Notes: generated by a model from the letters alone, not told the origin. Positions 1-9,332 are shown, counted from the first letter of the stretch. The stretch: 64,000 nucleotides of DNA from Clostridia bacterium (GCA_017435385.1 JAFSFB010000015.1:1-64000); one strand, 5' to 3'. Numbers and translations are program-made.

Positions 1-156
1 ATCGTATATGTATCTGTCTTTGAAATCGTTGATATTCAGACTCTGAGCAGTATCCTCAAGAACGTAGGCAACAGTTTCTTTTACGCCGACAAATCGTCTG
101 TTTTTAAGAAGTATGGATTTATCAGTTGTTTCAACAAATTCTCTTTCTGCTGACAT
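1..156 (-). CDS. GPH/MFS-type sugar transporter, N-terminal fragment
   Basis: Only the first 52 codons are inside the window; the gene runs off the left edge. The ATG at 156 follows a weak GGGTGA ribosome site. The peptide starts MSAEREF and continues with RRFVGVKETVAYVLEDTAQS, which resembles the N-terminal lead-in of GPH-family (MelB-like) sugar:cation symporters in Clostridia, just before the first membrane helix. It lies beside a secreted-esterase cluster on the opposite side of an SGNH hydrolase, so uptake of a sugar released from a glycan is the natural guess. Family call is from this short stretch only. Confidence 0.55.
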   Translation of the reverse strand, partial: MSAEREFVETTDKSILLKNRRFVGVKETVAYVLEDTAQSLNINDFKDRYIYD

Positions 157-231
157 AATTTCACCCGGCCTTTCTTAAAATTAAATAATTTCAAAAGTAA
201 TTATTATAGTAACGCCGATTGAAAATAGCCT

Positions 232-966
232 TTATGACTGTGCTGTATTCTCAACAGCTTTTAGCCATTCACGGGCAATAATCATATGACCCGCTATTGT
301 GGGATGTGTGCCGTCCCAGATAAAATATTCAGTTCTCGATCTTTCTGAATTTTCTTTGATTTTATCATAAAGAGGAACGAAAATGCAATCGAATTCCTCA
401 GCAACTCTCTTTGCTGCCGCCCTGATCCTTGCATTTGCCGCCTCACGGTATGCAACAGAATCCTCGGGGTCGCTGCTGTCGGGTCTTTGGAAAGGTCCTT
501 CAACTCCGTCGGGATGCGGTGTAAACTTATAGGAACAGTCCGATTTATCAAGCGGATAATAAAACGGCTCACATACTATGATTTTTATGCTGCCAAGCTC
601 ATTTCTTGTTTTTTCAAGAATTGCACGGAGATTTGTTTCATAGCGCTGTGCCGTTTCCTCGGGAGTGATTCCGGTAAAATAGCCGTGTCCGCCATCGTTT
701 ACTCCCACAAGAATGCTTAATACGGTCGGCTTGTTATCGATAACATCCTCCTGCCATTTTTTAAGAAGCTCCTCCGATCTCTCGCCCGAATAGCCTTTGT
801 TTATGAATTTGGGCATATTCTCCGCATTTTCGAGAGCAAGCTGTGATGCAACTATATACTGATAACCGTGACCCATAATGTGGTTGCAGTCCATGCACTT
901 GCCTCGGTTTCCGTCGGTTATGGAATCGCCGGAAAACAGCACAACATCATTTTTGTTAAGCTTCAT
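232..966 (-). CDS. SGNH/GDSL-family hydrolase (probable carbohydrate esterase)
   Basis: A 244-residue SGNH hydrolase with no signal peptide, so probably cytoplasmic. Block I is GDSITD with nucleophile Ser15, block II glycine is in GYSGERS (about residue 61), block III is GVND with Asn90, and block V is DGTHPTIAGH with Asp218 and His221, giving a complete catalytic set. Relatives remove acyl (often acetyl) groups from sugars or other small substrates. The ATG at 966 has a GGTGAGGA site upstream. It is divergent from an AraC regulator across about 200 nt, which suggests regulation by it, and downstream lies a sugar transporter. The exact substrate cannot be read from the sequence. Confidence 0.85.
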   Translation of the reverse strand: MKLNKNDVVLFSGDSITDGNRGKCMDCNHIMGHGYQYIVASQLALENAENMPKFINKGYSGERSEELLKKWQEDVIDNKPTVLSILVGVNDGGHGYFTGITPEETAQRYETNLRAILEKTRNELGSIKIIVCEPFYYPLDKSDCSYKFTPHPDGVEGPFQRPDSSDPEDSVAYREAANARIRAAAKRVAEEFDCIFVPLYDKIKENSERSRTEYFIWDGTHPTIAGHMIIAREWLKAVENTAQS

Positions 967-1112
967 AAAGGAGTCCTCACCTTCTTTCTCATCGGTCAGA
1001 AGTGTATTAATGATTCAGAACATACTCTTTGTACTTTAAATTTTATCATTTTGTATAGAAAAAATAAAGGTCATTATTAGAGAAAAAAGTGTCCTTATTT
1101 GCTACAAAAGAG

Positions 1113-1141
1113 TTGAAATAGCATCCGCAATAAGTTATACT
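1113..1141 (+). promoter_or_regulatory. Sigma-A-type promoter of the AraC regulator
   Basis: TTGAAA at 1113-1118 and TATACT at 1136-1141 are separated by 17 nt. Transcription would begin near 1148, leaving a leader of under 20 nt before the ATG at 1165. Confidence 0.6.
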
Positions 1142-1164
1142 GTGCGTAAGGGACGGTGATTGTT

Positions 1165-2106
1165 ATGAGAAATGACCTGATAGAAAGGCTTATCGTGCAC
1201 ACATATGAAAACCCTTCTTTTTTGCTTAAAAACAAAAATGACGATGAGAGGATCATCATTGAAGGCTCCAAACTGATGAAAAAAGAAAAGCTTATTGCGG
1301 TAAGAGCCGATACAAATACCAATCATTTTCCGGAACACTGCCACGATTATGTTGAGATCATTTATATGTATCAGGGAACGAAAACCAATATTATAAACAA
1401 CGAAACCGTTGTTCTTAATAAGGGAGATATCCTTTTCATGACCCAGAATTGCAAGCAGGAAAACTTGCCCTCAACCGAACAGGATATAGCGGTCAATTTC
1501 ATTGTTCTGCCTCATTTCTTTGAGAAAGCTCTTGAAATGCTGAACAGCGAGGAATCCTTGCTGCACAGTTTTATAATTCAATGCTTGCGGGGCGATAACG
1601 GTAAATCAAGCTATCTTCATTTCAGAGTTTCAGATGTACTGCCTGTGCAGAATCTCGTTGAAAATCTTATCTGGAATTTGCTTGATGACCGTCAGGAGCA
1701 AAGAAATATAAACGAAACAACAATGGGTCTTATTTTGCTTCAGCTTCTCAGCCACATTGACGACCTTGATTATAACGGTGACGACAGCAGCCTTATATTC
1801 CATGTGCTGAAATATATTGAGGCACATTTTGCGGGCGGCAGCCTGACAGAGCTTTCGCAGATACTTTTTTACGATTTCAATGCACTGTCAAAGCAGATTA
1901 AAAAGCTGACGGGCAAAACCTATACGGAGCTTGTGCAGGAAAAAAGAATATCTCACGCCTGTTTTCTTCTTGAAAGCACAAATCTCGGTATTTCGGAAAT
2001 TTCGCAGCTTGTAGGTTATGAAAACATCAGCTATTTCCACCGTGTTTTTCGTAAAATCCACGGTATGTCGCCAAAAAAATACAGGGACAAAACGGTTACC
2101 GAATAA
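1165..2106 (+). CDS. AraC-family transcriptional regulator
   Basis: A 313-residue regulator. The N-terminal half is a cupin-like sensor (FPEHCHDYVEIIYMYQG, then a NKGDILFM strand), and the last 100 residues form the double helix-turn-helix of AraC proteins, ending with the typical NISYFHRVFRKIHGMSPKKYR signature. It probably senses a sugar and activates the neighbouring esterase and transporter genes. An in-frame GTG at 1156 lies too close to the AAGGGACGG ribosome site, so ATG at 1165 is preferred. The promoter is TTGAAA/TATACT. Ligand unknown. Confidence 0.9.
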   Translation: MRNDLIERLIVHTYENPSFLLKNKNDDERIIIEGSKLMKKEKLIAVRADTNTNHFPEHCHDYVEIIYMYQGTKTNIINNETVVLNKGDILFMTQNCKQENLPSTEQDIAVNFIVLPHFFEKALEMLNSEESLLHSFIIQCLRGDNGKSSYLHFRVSDVLPVQNLVENLIWNLLDDRQEQRNINETTMGLILLQLLSHIDDLDYNGDDSSLIFHVLKYIEAHFAGGSLTELSQILFYDFNALSKQIKKLTGKTYTELVQEKRISHACFLLESTNLGISEISQLVGYENISYFHRVFRKIHGMSPKKYRDKTVTE

Positions 2107-2199
2107 GAAATTGCGGGTGTGATAAATAAGAATATTGTGTAAATTTAACATTATCACAGATACTTTTTAAAAATCAGGTTTCACAGTTTGTTATGATGA

Positions 2200-2451
2200 T
2201 TTATCTGCAGATTTTATTGTGATTGCGATATATGCAAAATGTCACACCACGGACAAGCAGGCGTATCGAAAGAATTCTATGAAGCTGTCGACCCCGAAAT
2301 CTGCCTGTGGCCTACTCCTTCATGGGTGTGGAACAACTCACATGAATCTCTTGTGCTCCTGACACCTGAAGTCCGTGCGTGGATCGAAGAAATCGGTGTA
2401 GAGGAAAACTATCTTTCCTGGCAGGGCTCGCAGGTTATTTATTTGGATTAA
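2200..2451 (+). pseudogene. Remnant of an MBL-fold (metallo-beta-lactamase superfamily) hydrolase
   Basis: The segment encodes SHHGQAGVSKEFYEAV, then PTPSWVWNN and LSWQGSQVIYLD, the end of an MBL-fold protein of the ComEC-like/secreted type, where SHHG is the last metal-binding region. Upstream, the preceding strand (SADFIVIA) can be read only in another frame, and the main N-terminal domain with the HxHxDH motif is absent. No ribosome site precedes the in-frame ATG at 2239. I read it as a truncated, frameshifted relic, not a 70-residue working gene. Confidence 0.7.
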
Positions 2452-2575
2452 CCCGATAAAAAAAGTGCGGGCAAATCAGATTGCTTTGTGTTATATTAAA
2501 TATGTAATTCAATAACTGCCGTTTCTCGAATTACGAGCTTAGAAAATAAAAAAATATCATAAAAGGGTGATTGCT

Positions 2576-3955
2576 TTGAAAAAAATTCTTTCCGTTATTC
2601 TTTCGTCTATTCTCCTTTTTCCCTCATATCTTTTCAGTTTTCTGCCGTCAAAAGCAGATACGGATTTTGCAATTGAGGCAATTGCGGCTGTGTCCGTGAG
2701 CGGAATTGAAAACGGTATTATATCGGAAAAAGCCGAGTTTGATTTCGGCGATGCCGATTGCGGCTGGTTCAATTATTACGGCATCAGCTATAAATCCGAC
2801 GCATATATGAAAGGCGAAATTACATATAAGCTCAAAGGTAAACCGCATTCCGAGGAATTCTTCCTTGAACCCTCGGACGGCACAAAGCCTTTTTACAGCT
2901 TCATTGACGGTGTGCTTGACAAGGCCAAATCAAACACTCTTTGCAAAATAACGCTTGAGCCTCTTGATAAGGATACGGCGGTGTTTGAGCTTGTCGGCGT
3001 TGATGTTTTCAACCGTGAAGTGCCCGACAAAAATGTTTATCTTCAGAACAGCGAATATAAAATCGGTGTCAACCTTCTCTGGGGCGGCGCACTGGATTAC
3101 CTTGAAGACCTGGATTCCAATGTGCAGGCGGTTATGGTTGACGGCTTAACCAAGGTTGATTCAAACGCTTCGGAGAGATACGGTGTGAAATCCGTCAACA
3201 ATAAAGTTAATCTCATCAACCGTCACGATACGGGCAGACTTGTTCAGCAGTCCTACTACGGCACCTTTGATTGCGATGATTATCAGAGCGCCATGTATGG
3301 CGAAAACAAGTGGAATTATAACCCCGTGCAGGGCGGCAATCAGTATAACGAGAGCAGCAAAATAGTTGACCTTGTTGTGGGCGACGACTATATCTATATC
3401 AAGTGCAGACCCCTTGACTGGGCAAAGCCTGCGACGGATATGAGCCCCTCGTATATGGAGGCAACCTACAGCATCTGCGACGGCGCCGTTGAGATAGCCT
3501 GCAGATTCGTTGATTTTTCGGGTTATCCCGAATATTACACAACTCAGGAGCTCCCCGCCTTTTACTGCATAGAGCCCTTCAACAGATTCGTTTATTACGG
3601 CGGCGATGCACCCTGGACCGGAGATAAAAATTACTCATATCAGAACAAGCTTATTTTCTGGCCCGATGCAGGCTACCCCAATTTTCAGGCAACGGAAAAC
3701 TGGTCGGCATTTATCGGCGAGTTTGACGACAGCTTCGGAATCGGTATTTATACGCCTCACCACGGTAATTTCCTTGCAGGTGTTCTGGCCAGAGAAACCA
3801 CCACAGATAAAGACCCGTCCGCAGCACCGCAAACATCATATATTGCAACTGTTAAGCATAACACTTTCCGAAGCTTCGTTCCGAGCGAATATAATTACTA
3901 TATCGCAACCGGTACAGTTGACGAAATGCGTGAAAGCTTTGATAACCTGAGGTGA
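2576..3955 (+). CDS. Secreted protein of unknown function, beta-rich
   Basis: About 459 residues with a signal peptide (LKKILSVILSSILLF, then SKADT), so exported. I do not recognise a named domain. The mature part is rich in Tyr, Trp, Gly and Asp and looks like extended beta-sandwich or jelly-roll folds; it contains NRHDTGRLVQQSYYG, a type of motif seen in some carbohydrate-processing proteins. The likely start is TTG at 2576, six to seven bases after AAAGGGTGA; GTG at 2567 lies inside that site. The stop overlaps the ribosome site of the next gene, a sialate O-acetylesterase-like protein, so the two are co-translated and probably act on the same extracellular glycan. Confidence 0.75.
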   Translation: MKKILSVILSSILLFPSYLFSFLPSKADTDFAIEAIAAVSVSGIENGIISEKAEFDFGDADCGWFNYYGISYKSDAYMKGEITYKLKGKPHSEEFFLEPSDGTKPFYSFIDGVLDKAKSNTLCKITLEPLDKDTAVFELVGVDVFNREVPDKNVYLQNSEYKIGVNLLWGGALDYLEDLDSNVQAVMVDGLTKVDSNASERYGVKSVNNKVNLINRHDTGRLVQQSYYGTFDCDDYQSAMYGENKWNYNPVQGGNQYNESSKIVDLVVGDDYIYIKCRPLDWAKPATDMSPSYMEATYSICDGAVEIACRFVDFSGYPEYYTTQELPAFYCIEPFNRFVYYGGDAPWTGDKNYSYQNKLIFWPDAGYPNFQATENWSAFIGEFDDSFGIGIYTPHHGNFLAGVLARETTTDKDPSAAPQTSYIATVKHNTFRSFVPSEYNYYIATGTVDEMRESFDNLR

Positions 3956-3960
3956 TTAAA

Positions 3961-6165
3961 ATGAAAAAAATACTTTCGCTTTTTCTTGCTTTCTTATTTA
4001 CTATCGGAGGTGTGAGTATGGCTTACGCAGAGGATTCATCTGCAAAACTCTACGGTATCTACGGCGACGGTATGCTTTTTCAGCAGAATAAGGATGCCGT
4101 TTTCGCAGGTACGGCATCAGCAGGCGCACAGATAACCGTTGAAATGTATAGTGCGGCAGGTGAGCTTGTTGCAAACGGAAGCTCAACAGCCCTGGCAGAC
4201 GGCACATTCACCGTATCATTCACCGCTCCCGCAGGCGGCTATGAGGAATATAAAGTGATCCTCAAAGAAAACTCCGCCGAATTTGCAAAGCTTGATAACG
4301 TTGTTTTCGGTGAACTGTGGCTGGCAAGCGGTCAGAGCAATATGCAGTATCCCCTTGCTCAGGCAAAGGGCGGCGCAGACATGTTCAAAAATTCGCAGAA
4401 GCTGAGCAAATGGCTCCGTGTTCTGCATATGCCTTTTTATTGCAACAACAACGAGAACGATACTTTTGCTGATCCTCAGCAGGATGCTGCCGACACAATA
4501 TGGACTACGGGTGAGAACGGTCACATTTACAACATGAGTGCCGTAGCCTACTATTTTGCGGTGCAGATGATGGAAGAGCTTGATATGCCCGTGGGCATAC
4601 TCAACGCTTCGCTTGGCGGCTCTGCAATTGCAAGCTGGCTTTCAAGAGATGCCATTGACGGCGACAGCAAGGTCAAAAATTATCTTGTTTCCACCGGGAA
4701 ATACATAGAAAAATCGGATTGGGAAAAAGCAAAACCAAGCATTTACCACGATATGACCTCCAACTATAACCACAAGATTCATCCCCTCAGAAATTTCAGA
4801 CCCTCGGGTATGATATGGTATCAGGGCGAAACCGACCTTATGTTCAAATGTACCGATGAAGGTTATGCGGATTTCTATGACCTGCTGCAGCGTTCATATT
4901 CGGAGCTTTTCGGCTATGAAAATGAGCGTATGCCTTTTATCTGCACCCAGATCGCATCCTATCTTTACGCTGATGACGGTCCGAACATGTTGGACTGGAA
5001 TATCAATTACTGCAATATTCAGGCGGCACAGCCCGAGTCGAGGGCAACCGTAACGATTTATGATGTGCCTCTCACTTTTTTACCTGAGACAGGGCCGATC
5101 CATCCCGAATGCAAGCAGGAAATAGGCGAGAGAATGGCGTTTGCCGCAAAGGGTCTTGTTTACGGCGGCGATGATGATTACACGGCTGCGACCGTTGAAA
5201 AGGCTGAAATCCGTGACGGCAGCGTTTATGTCACTTTCAGAAATGAAGGTGACGGACTTGCCTGCGGCGGCGATGAGCTTCACGGCTTTGCGGTTTGCGG
5301 CGCAGACGGCGTTTATGTTCAGGCGAATGCCGAAATCGTTTCGGCTGATACAGTAAGGGTGTGGAGCGATGACGTGACCTCACCTGCATCCGCAAGCTAT
5401 GCATACTGCGTGAGCAATATGCGCTCCAATCTCTACGCAACGGCAGACGGCAAGCTTGCCTTGCCCGTAAGCCAGTTTGTAACGGACAAGTCCGTGGGCA
5501 CTCATTATTGGTTTGACAGACCGTGGACAGACTGCAACGATGAGCTTACCTGGCACGTTATGAACGAAATGGATGCCAACAGGGATTATTCTTCCTGGTC
5601 GGCAGAGGGTGCGCAAATCACCTTTGCAAACGGTGTTATGAACTTAAACGGCGGCACGGAATTTACACTCAGCCCCGCACTCAATTATAAATCGGGTAAA
5701 AAATTTGAAGATTCCGATAATGATTATTCCGATTACGGCAAGATGAGCTTTTTGGTATACAACAACGGCGGTGCAGATGTTGAACTGAGCGAGATCAGAA
5801 TTTATAAGAATTCTCGTGTATGGTATTCGCCTGCAGTAAACGGCACAAAGGGCGTTGAAGCAACAATTCCTGCCGACGGTCAGTGGCATCTTGTAACCGT
5901 CGACCTTAACAGACTTTATCTTTTCGGCAATGAGGGCGGTGCAGGCAGATCCTGCGGCAAACTCAACAAGGTTGAGGAAATCCGTTTTGCTTTTGCAAGC
6001 GAAAACGATGCCGATATCAGCATTGATAATATCCGTTTTGCACCCGATGCTTCGGACGGTAAGATGCAGTTTGACCCCGATATCAATACCGCAGATACAA
6101 TAATCGAAAAAATCTCTGCCATATTCATAAAAGCTATCGGCGCAATCATATCACTTTTCAGATAA
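3961..6165 (+). CDS. Secreted sialate O-acetylesterase-like protein (SASA family)
   Basis: 734 residues with a signal peptide (FLAFLFTIGGVSMAYAE). After a short beta domain comes ELWLASGQSNMQYPL, the GQSNM serine block of SASA-family acetylesterases (about residue 125), then MIWYQGETD and a His in GPIHPEC that can complete the site. The last 200 residues resemble a carbohydrate-binding beta-sandwich, and the C-terminus is hydrophobic (IFIKAIGAIISLFR), possibly a membrane attachment. Start ATG at 3961 follows GAGGTGA. It would remove acetyl groups from sialic acid or acetylated plant sugars outside the cell. Ends at a strong terminator. Confidence 0.85.
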   Translation: MKKILSLFLAFLFTIGGVSMAYAEDSSAKLYGIYGDGMLFQQNKDAVFAGTASAGAQITVEMYSAAGELVANGSSTALADGTFTVSFTAPAGGYEEYKVILKENSAEFAKLDNVVFGELWLASGQSNMQYPLAQAKGGADMFKNSQKLSKWLRVLHMPFYCNNNENDTFADPQQDAADTIWTTGENGHIYNMSAVAYYFAVQMMEELDMPVGILNASLGGSAIASWLSRDAIDGDSKVKNYLVSTGKYIEKSDWEKAKPSIYHDMTSNYNHKIHPLRNFRPSGMIWYQGETDLMFKCTDEGYADFYDLLQRSYSELFGYENERMPFICTQIASYLYADDGPNMLDWNINYCNIQAAQPESRATVTIYDVPLTFLPETGPIHPECKQEIGERMAFAAKGLVYGGDDDYTAATVEKAEIRDGSVYVTFRNEGDGLACGGDELHGFAVCGADGVYVQANAEIVSADTVRVWSDDVTSPASASYAYCVSNMRSNLYATADGKLALPVSQFVTDKSVGTHYWFDRPWTDCNDELTWHVMNEMDANRDYSSWSAEGAQITFANGVMNLNGGTEFTLSPALNYKSGKKFEDSDNDYSDYGKMSFLVYNNGGADVELSEIRIYKNSRVWYSPAVNGTKGVEATIPADGQWHLVTVDLNRLYLFGNEGGAGRSCGKLNKVEEIRFAFASENDADISIDNIRFAPDASDGKMQFDPDINTADTIIEKISAIFIKAIGAIISLFR

Positions 6166-6205
6166 AACAACGGCTGCTTCTTGTGTGAAGCAGCCGTTGT
6201 TTTAT
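6166..6205. terminator. Bidirectional terminator
   Basis: A perfect 15-bp stem (6166-6180 with 6187-6201, hexanucleotide loop) with T-rich flanks in both directions. It lies between the convergent acetylesterase and phosphoribosyltransferase genes. Confidence 0.9.
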
Positions 6206-6226
6206 TGCTTATCCGTCAGCCGTTTC

Positions 6227-6871
6227 TCAAAGCTTCGAGAAACCGTGGCTGTTGATGAGTGCGTCAAGCTTTTTGCCTTCCTTGCAGAGAGGGCATTCGT
6301 GAGCAGGAACGGCAAAATAGCCCGGCAGATCGTTGGGGTTGAACACCGAATTGACGGCATAACCGTCGCATTCGGTTGCGGTTGAGAAGATCGAGGCGAC
6401 GCCCACGATCTCACCGCCGTAATACTTGACGGCTTCCATTGCAGCTCTGACCGTGCCGCCCGTTGCAACGGAAACGGCAAGAACGAGAACATGCTTTCCT
6501 TTGATCATCGGAACGATATTATCTCTGAAAAGAAGCTGTGAGCCGCTTGTCATTTCAGGCGTAACAACATAAACCGTCTGGTGTGCATTTATATTCATCC
6601 AATGATTCTTTGTAAGCTCATCCGCAAGGCATGTGCCGATAACCTCGGTGCCGTCAAGGCAGAGGATCGTATCAATGATATTCACCTTGTAGCTGCTGTT
6701 GCTGCAAAGCTCCTGTGCAACTGCCTTAGCCTCCGAAAGACGGGATTTCTGGGCTGCAACATCAATATAGTAATTGCTGTGAGAATGGTTGGTTGCAAAA
6801 TGTCCCTTCGCAATACGAAGGAAAAGATTGCTTCTGTTTGTTTTGATTTTGGTTATGCTTGATGTAGGCAT
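6227..6871 (-). CDS. Orotate phosphoribosyltransferase-like protein, atypical PRPP motif
   Basis: 214 residues with a type I PRTase fold: an internal beta-alpha core (LDGTEVIGTCLADEL) and a PRPP-loop segment VLVLAVSVATGGTVRAAME. In working orotate PRTases this reads roughly VLVVDDVVTTGGT, where the two acidic residues hold PRPP; here they are Ala-Val-Ser, so PRPP catalysis is doubtful. The C-terminus has HECPLCKEGKKLD, a possible metal or thiol site. It could be a ligand-sensing PRTase relative or a divergent enzyme. It has its own promoter and is the last gene before a bidirectional terminator. Databases commonly label such proteins orotate PRTase. Confidence 0.7.
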   Translation of the reverse strand: MPTSSITKIKTNRSNLFLRIAKGHFATNHSHSNYYIDVAAQKSRLSEAKAVAQELCSNSSYKVNIIDTILCLDGTEVIGTCLADELTKNHWMNINAHQTVYVVTPEMTSGSQLLFRDNIVPMIKGKHVLVLAVSVATGGTVRAAMEAVKYYGGEIVGVASIFSTATECDGYAVNSVFNPNDLPGYFAVPAHECPLCKEGKKLDALINSHGFSKL

Positions 6872-6902
6872 TGAAGAACCCCCTGATATTTTATGGTTTA
6901 TA

Positions 6903-6930
6903 ATTTTATTCTATAATAAATCTCCGTCAA
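6903..6930 (-). promoter_or_regulatory. Promoter of the PRTase-like gene
   Basis: Reading the minus strand, TTGACG (6930-6925) and TAAAAT (6908-6903) are spaced 16 nt apart, upstream of the ATG at 6871. It suggests the gene is transcribed apart from the operon above it. Confidence 0.5.
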
Positions 6931-6972
6931 TTACAAGAAATTTTTACAGTAAAAACTCATCGTATACTTTAT

Positions 6973-7824
6973 TTATTCTCCGTAAAGTATTCTGAGTCTT
7001 ATCTTCAGTTTGTCAAGACAATCCTTTATTTCCGTGTTGCCGTTCAAAAAAGCTTCGTTTCCCCATTCGATAATGTTTTTCAAATTATCCTCCTCTTCGG
7101 GAGAAACGGGATATGCCTTGAATCTCGAATAGTCGATATAGCTCGCCATAAGAAGCTTGAGATTCCGTGAGTCCCTTTCGAGAAGAAAAAGGCGACGGGT
7201 AAAATCAACCGTTCTTTTCAGCGCCTGATACCGCTCTTCTTCTTCAGCCCTGATCTTCATCAGGTAGAGATACTTGTCAAGAAACAAGCTCTGACCTGCC
7301 GACAAATAAATCTTCTCCGAGCTTTCATCAAGGTTACCGAACAAGGCCTCGGCATAGGTAATTATCCGCCCCGCTTCGATCTCCTGACCGTAGCAATTTT
7401 TATAGAGCTTGGCTGCTGCGACATACTCCATGATCCTGCAGCAGAAGTTATAGTATGACGGTCTGAGCTTGCATATTTTTTCAAAATGCCTCGCTCCGAT
7501 ATGCCTGCTTACAGCCGCATCCTTTGCTTTACCCTGTTCTTGAAAAAACTCGGAAACGGATCTCCGTGCATAAACAAGCCCCCAAAGAAAGTCGTTGTTC
7601 TCGCTCTCATAGGAATACTTCTCGAGCTCCTCAAGCGTTTCCTTGACCGCACCGACCTCTCCGCCTGCTTTCAGAAACCCGTTTAAAGCTGAAACGATCA
7701 CCAACGCCCTCGAATCATCTCTTTCGCATTCAAAGCCCTTCATCAGAAACTTCATTTCTGCCAGAGCGAAATCGGAATCGCCGCTCACGGGTTCACCTAT
7801 CTTATTGCCGTTTTCGTCTATCAA
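6973..7824 (-). CDS. Helical protein of unknown function, third gene of the VirD4/AAA operon
   Basis: 283 residues, no signal peptide or membrane segment, almost entirely predicted helix with many Ala/Leu/Glu/Tyr (for example DFLWGLVYARRSVSEFF and YLYLMKIRAEEEERYQAL), in the style of TPR-like helical repeats, though no repeat is clean enough to name. The start is probably TTG at 7824, eight bases after a GGGAG site. It begins 24 nt after the VirD4-like gene and is transcribed with it, so it may be an adaptor or scaffold of that system. I do not recognise the family. Confidence 0.7.
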   Translation of the reverse strand: MIDENGNKIGEPVSGDSDFALAEMKFLMKGFECERDDSRALVIVSALNGFLKAGGEVGAVKETLEELEKYSYESENNDFLWGLVYARRSVSEFFQEQGKAKDAAVSRHIGARHFEKICKLRPSYYNFCCRIMEYVAAAKLYKNCYGQEIEAGRIITYAEALFGNLDESSEKIYLSAGQSLFLDKYLYLMKIRAEEEERYQALKRTVDFTRRLFLLERDSRNLKLLMASYIDYSRFKAYPVSPEEEDNLKNIIEWGNEAFLNGNTEIKDCLDKLKIRLRILYGE

Positions 7825-7848
7825 AATGTAATCTCCCGTAATATTATT

Positions 7849-9312
7849 TTATGCAAAAGGAAGAGGTCTGCGTTCGAGAATGACATCCTTGTAAAACTTC
7901 TCGAGATCAAACATTTTTGCCTCGGGAACTTCATAGCTGGCAAGAGGAACGGCGTCATACCCCTTAAACATGGAGTATTCGTCGATGTCGGCAACCTCCG
8001 AAATGATCGGATACTGGCGTGCGTGCATTATCAGAGCCTCGCCCTTATCCTTATCAAGCCTCTGAAGCTCGGAAACCGATATCAGCCGTCTTTCCTGCCC
8101 GTTTGCATTGAAATATGAGCCGCAAAGACTGCTTATCTCCTCAAGAAGATCCAGCTCCTTTGAGGTCAGGAAAATCCAGTTTTCGCAGTTTCCCTTTATT
8201 GTGTCCGCATCCTCGCCGTATCTGCCCTTGAGCTGATGAAGGCTCTGTGCTACAAGATAATAGCGCATATTTCGGCTTCTTGCCGCCGAAATCATTGAGG
8301 GCATGTCAGGTATTCTCGGCATATTGCAGAATTCGTCAAGAACAAAATTCACTCTTATGGGAAGAGTGCGGTTGCTCTCCTTCTGAGCTTCGGCAATAAG
8401 TATTTCATATGCCTGTTTTATGAAGGTCGTTATCAGAAAATGATATGTGCTTTTTTCATCGGGGATGATGAGATAGACCGCTGTCTTTTCTCTGCCGAAT
8501 TTTGCAACATCGATCGTGTTGCCGGAAAGCATATTGGTCAGGTTTTTCTGAGTTGTGAAAATTCTTATCATTCCGAAAAGCGAAACCATGATGCTCTGAA
8601 GCGTTTTTTCGGCACTCGTGAAAACATTTTTATAGTTCATGCCCGCAATGCTTTCCATCCTCATGTTGGCGCTGAGCCTTTTCAGCTTATCCGAAGCGGC
8701 ATTTGAACAAAGAGATGCAAGGCTGGAAACATTCGCCTCCTCCTCGCTTGCCGCTTCCATGAGCAGAAGCAGATTTGCAAGAGCAAGCGACGAAGCCATT
8801 TCCGGCCAGAAAACATCCTGATTCCTTTCAAGCTGAGGGCTTGCAATCGTTCTGACAAAGTCGTTGAGCATTGAGATCGCCTCGTCACGCTTGCCGCCGT
8901 GATATAATTTATAAGGGAGAGCGATAGGATTCCACATATCGCCCATTCCGATGTCACGGAAATTGAGAACAACCGTTTTATATCCGTAGGCTTTCGCCAT
9001 GCCCGAGGTTCTCGCATAAAGCTCACCCTTAGGGTCCGTTACGATGAACGATTCCCCTGCCCTGACGAAATAGTTGAGGATCGGCATGCAGAAAAGACGG
9101 GTCTTTTTGGAGCCCGTTGTTCCGAAGATCAGAGTGTGAGTATCCTTGCCGTCAACATAAGCCTCATGACCGTCACTCATGATCGGTATGCCTGCGGTCG
9201 GGTATTTATCGGCGTGCAGATTGATATAGGTCGTACTCTGTCTGATCTCCTCTGTCGTTGCCCATCTTGTTTCCTGATTTACATTCTGAAATTTTCCGTA
9301 TTTATATTCCAT
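7849..9312 (-). CDS. VirD4/TraG-like coupling ATPase without membrane segments
   Basis: 487 residues. Features of the VirD4/TraG family are clear: a P-loop FGTTGSKKTR (about residue 86), FIVTDPKGELY, a Walker B NFVLDEFCNMP, and MRYYLVAQSLHQLKGRYG. Compared with the usual GxxGxGKT, the P-loop has Lys where the second Gly is expected. The N-terminal membrane helices of conjugative coupling proteins are missing, and no relaxase, VirB or integrase gene is nearby. Family members move DNA or protein substrates through ATP hydrolysis. It sits between a degenerate AAA-like protein and a helical protein in one operon, so it may work in a stand-alone cytoplasmic system. Confidence 0.85.
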   Translation of the reverse strand: MEYKYGKFQNVNQETRWATTEEIRQSTTYINLHADKYPTAGIPIMSDGHEAYVDGKDTHTLIFGTTGSKKTRLFCMPILNYFVRAGESFIVTDPKGELYARTSGMAKAYGYKTVVLNFRDIGMGDMWNPIALPYKLYHGGKRDEAISMLNDFVRTIASPQLERNQDVFWPEMASSLALANLLLLMEAASEEEANVSSLASLCSNAASDKLKRLSANMRMESIAGMNYKNVFTSAEKTLQSIMVSLFGMIRIFTTQKNLTNMLSGNTIDVAKFGREKTAVYLIIPDEKSTYHFLITTFIKQAYEILIAEAQKESNRTLPIRVNFVLDEFCNMPRIPDMPSMISAARSRNMRYYLVAQSLHQLKGRYGEDADTIKGNCENWIFLTSKELDLLEEISSLCGSYFNANGQERRLISVSELQRLDKDKGEALIMHARQYPIISEVADIDEYSMFKGYDAVPLASYEVPEAKMFDLEKFYKDVILERRPLPFA

Positions 9313-9332
9313 AATCTTTCACCCTCAAAGCA

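Noticed and set aside
2239..2451. Separate 70-residue protein
   Set aside because: It matches only the tail of an MBL-fold enzyme, has no ribosome site and the upstream strand is out of frame.
7849..9312. Conjugative element or ICE
   Set aside because: No relaxase, VirB4/B6, integrase, att site or tRNA insertion was found around the VirD4-like gene.
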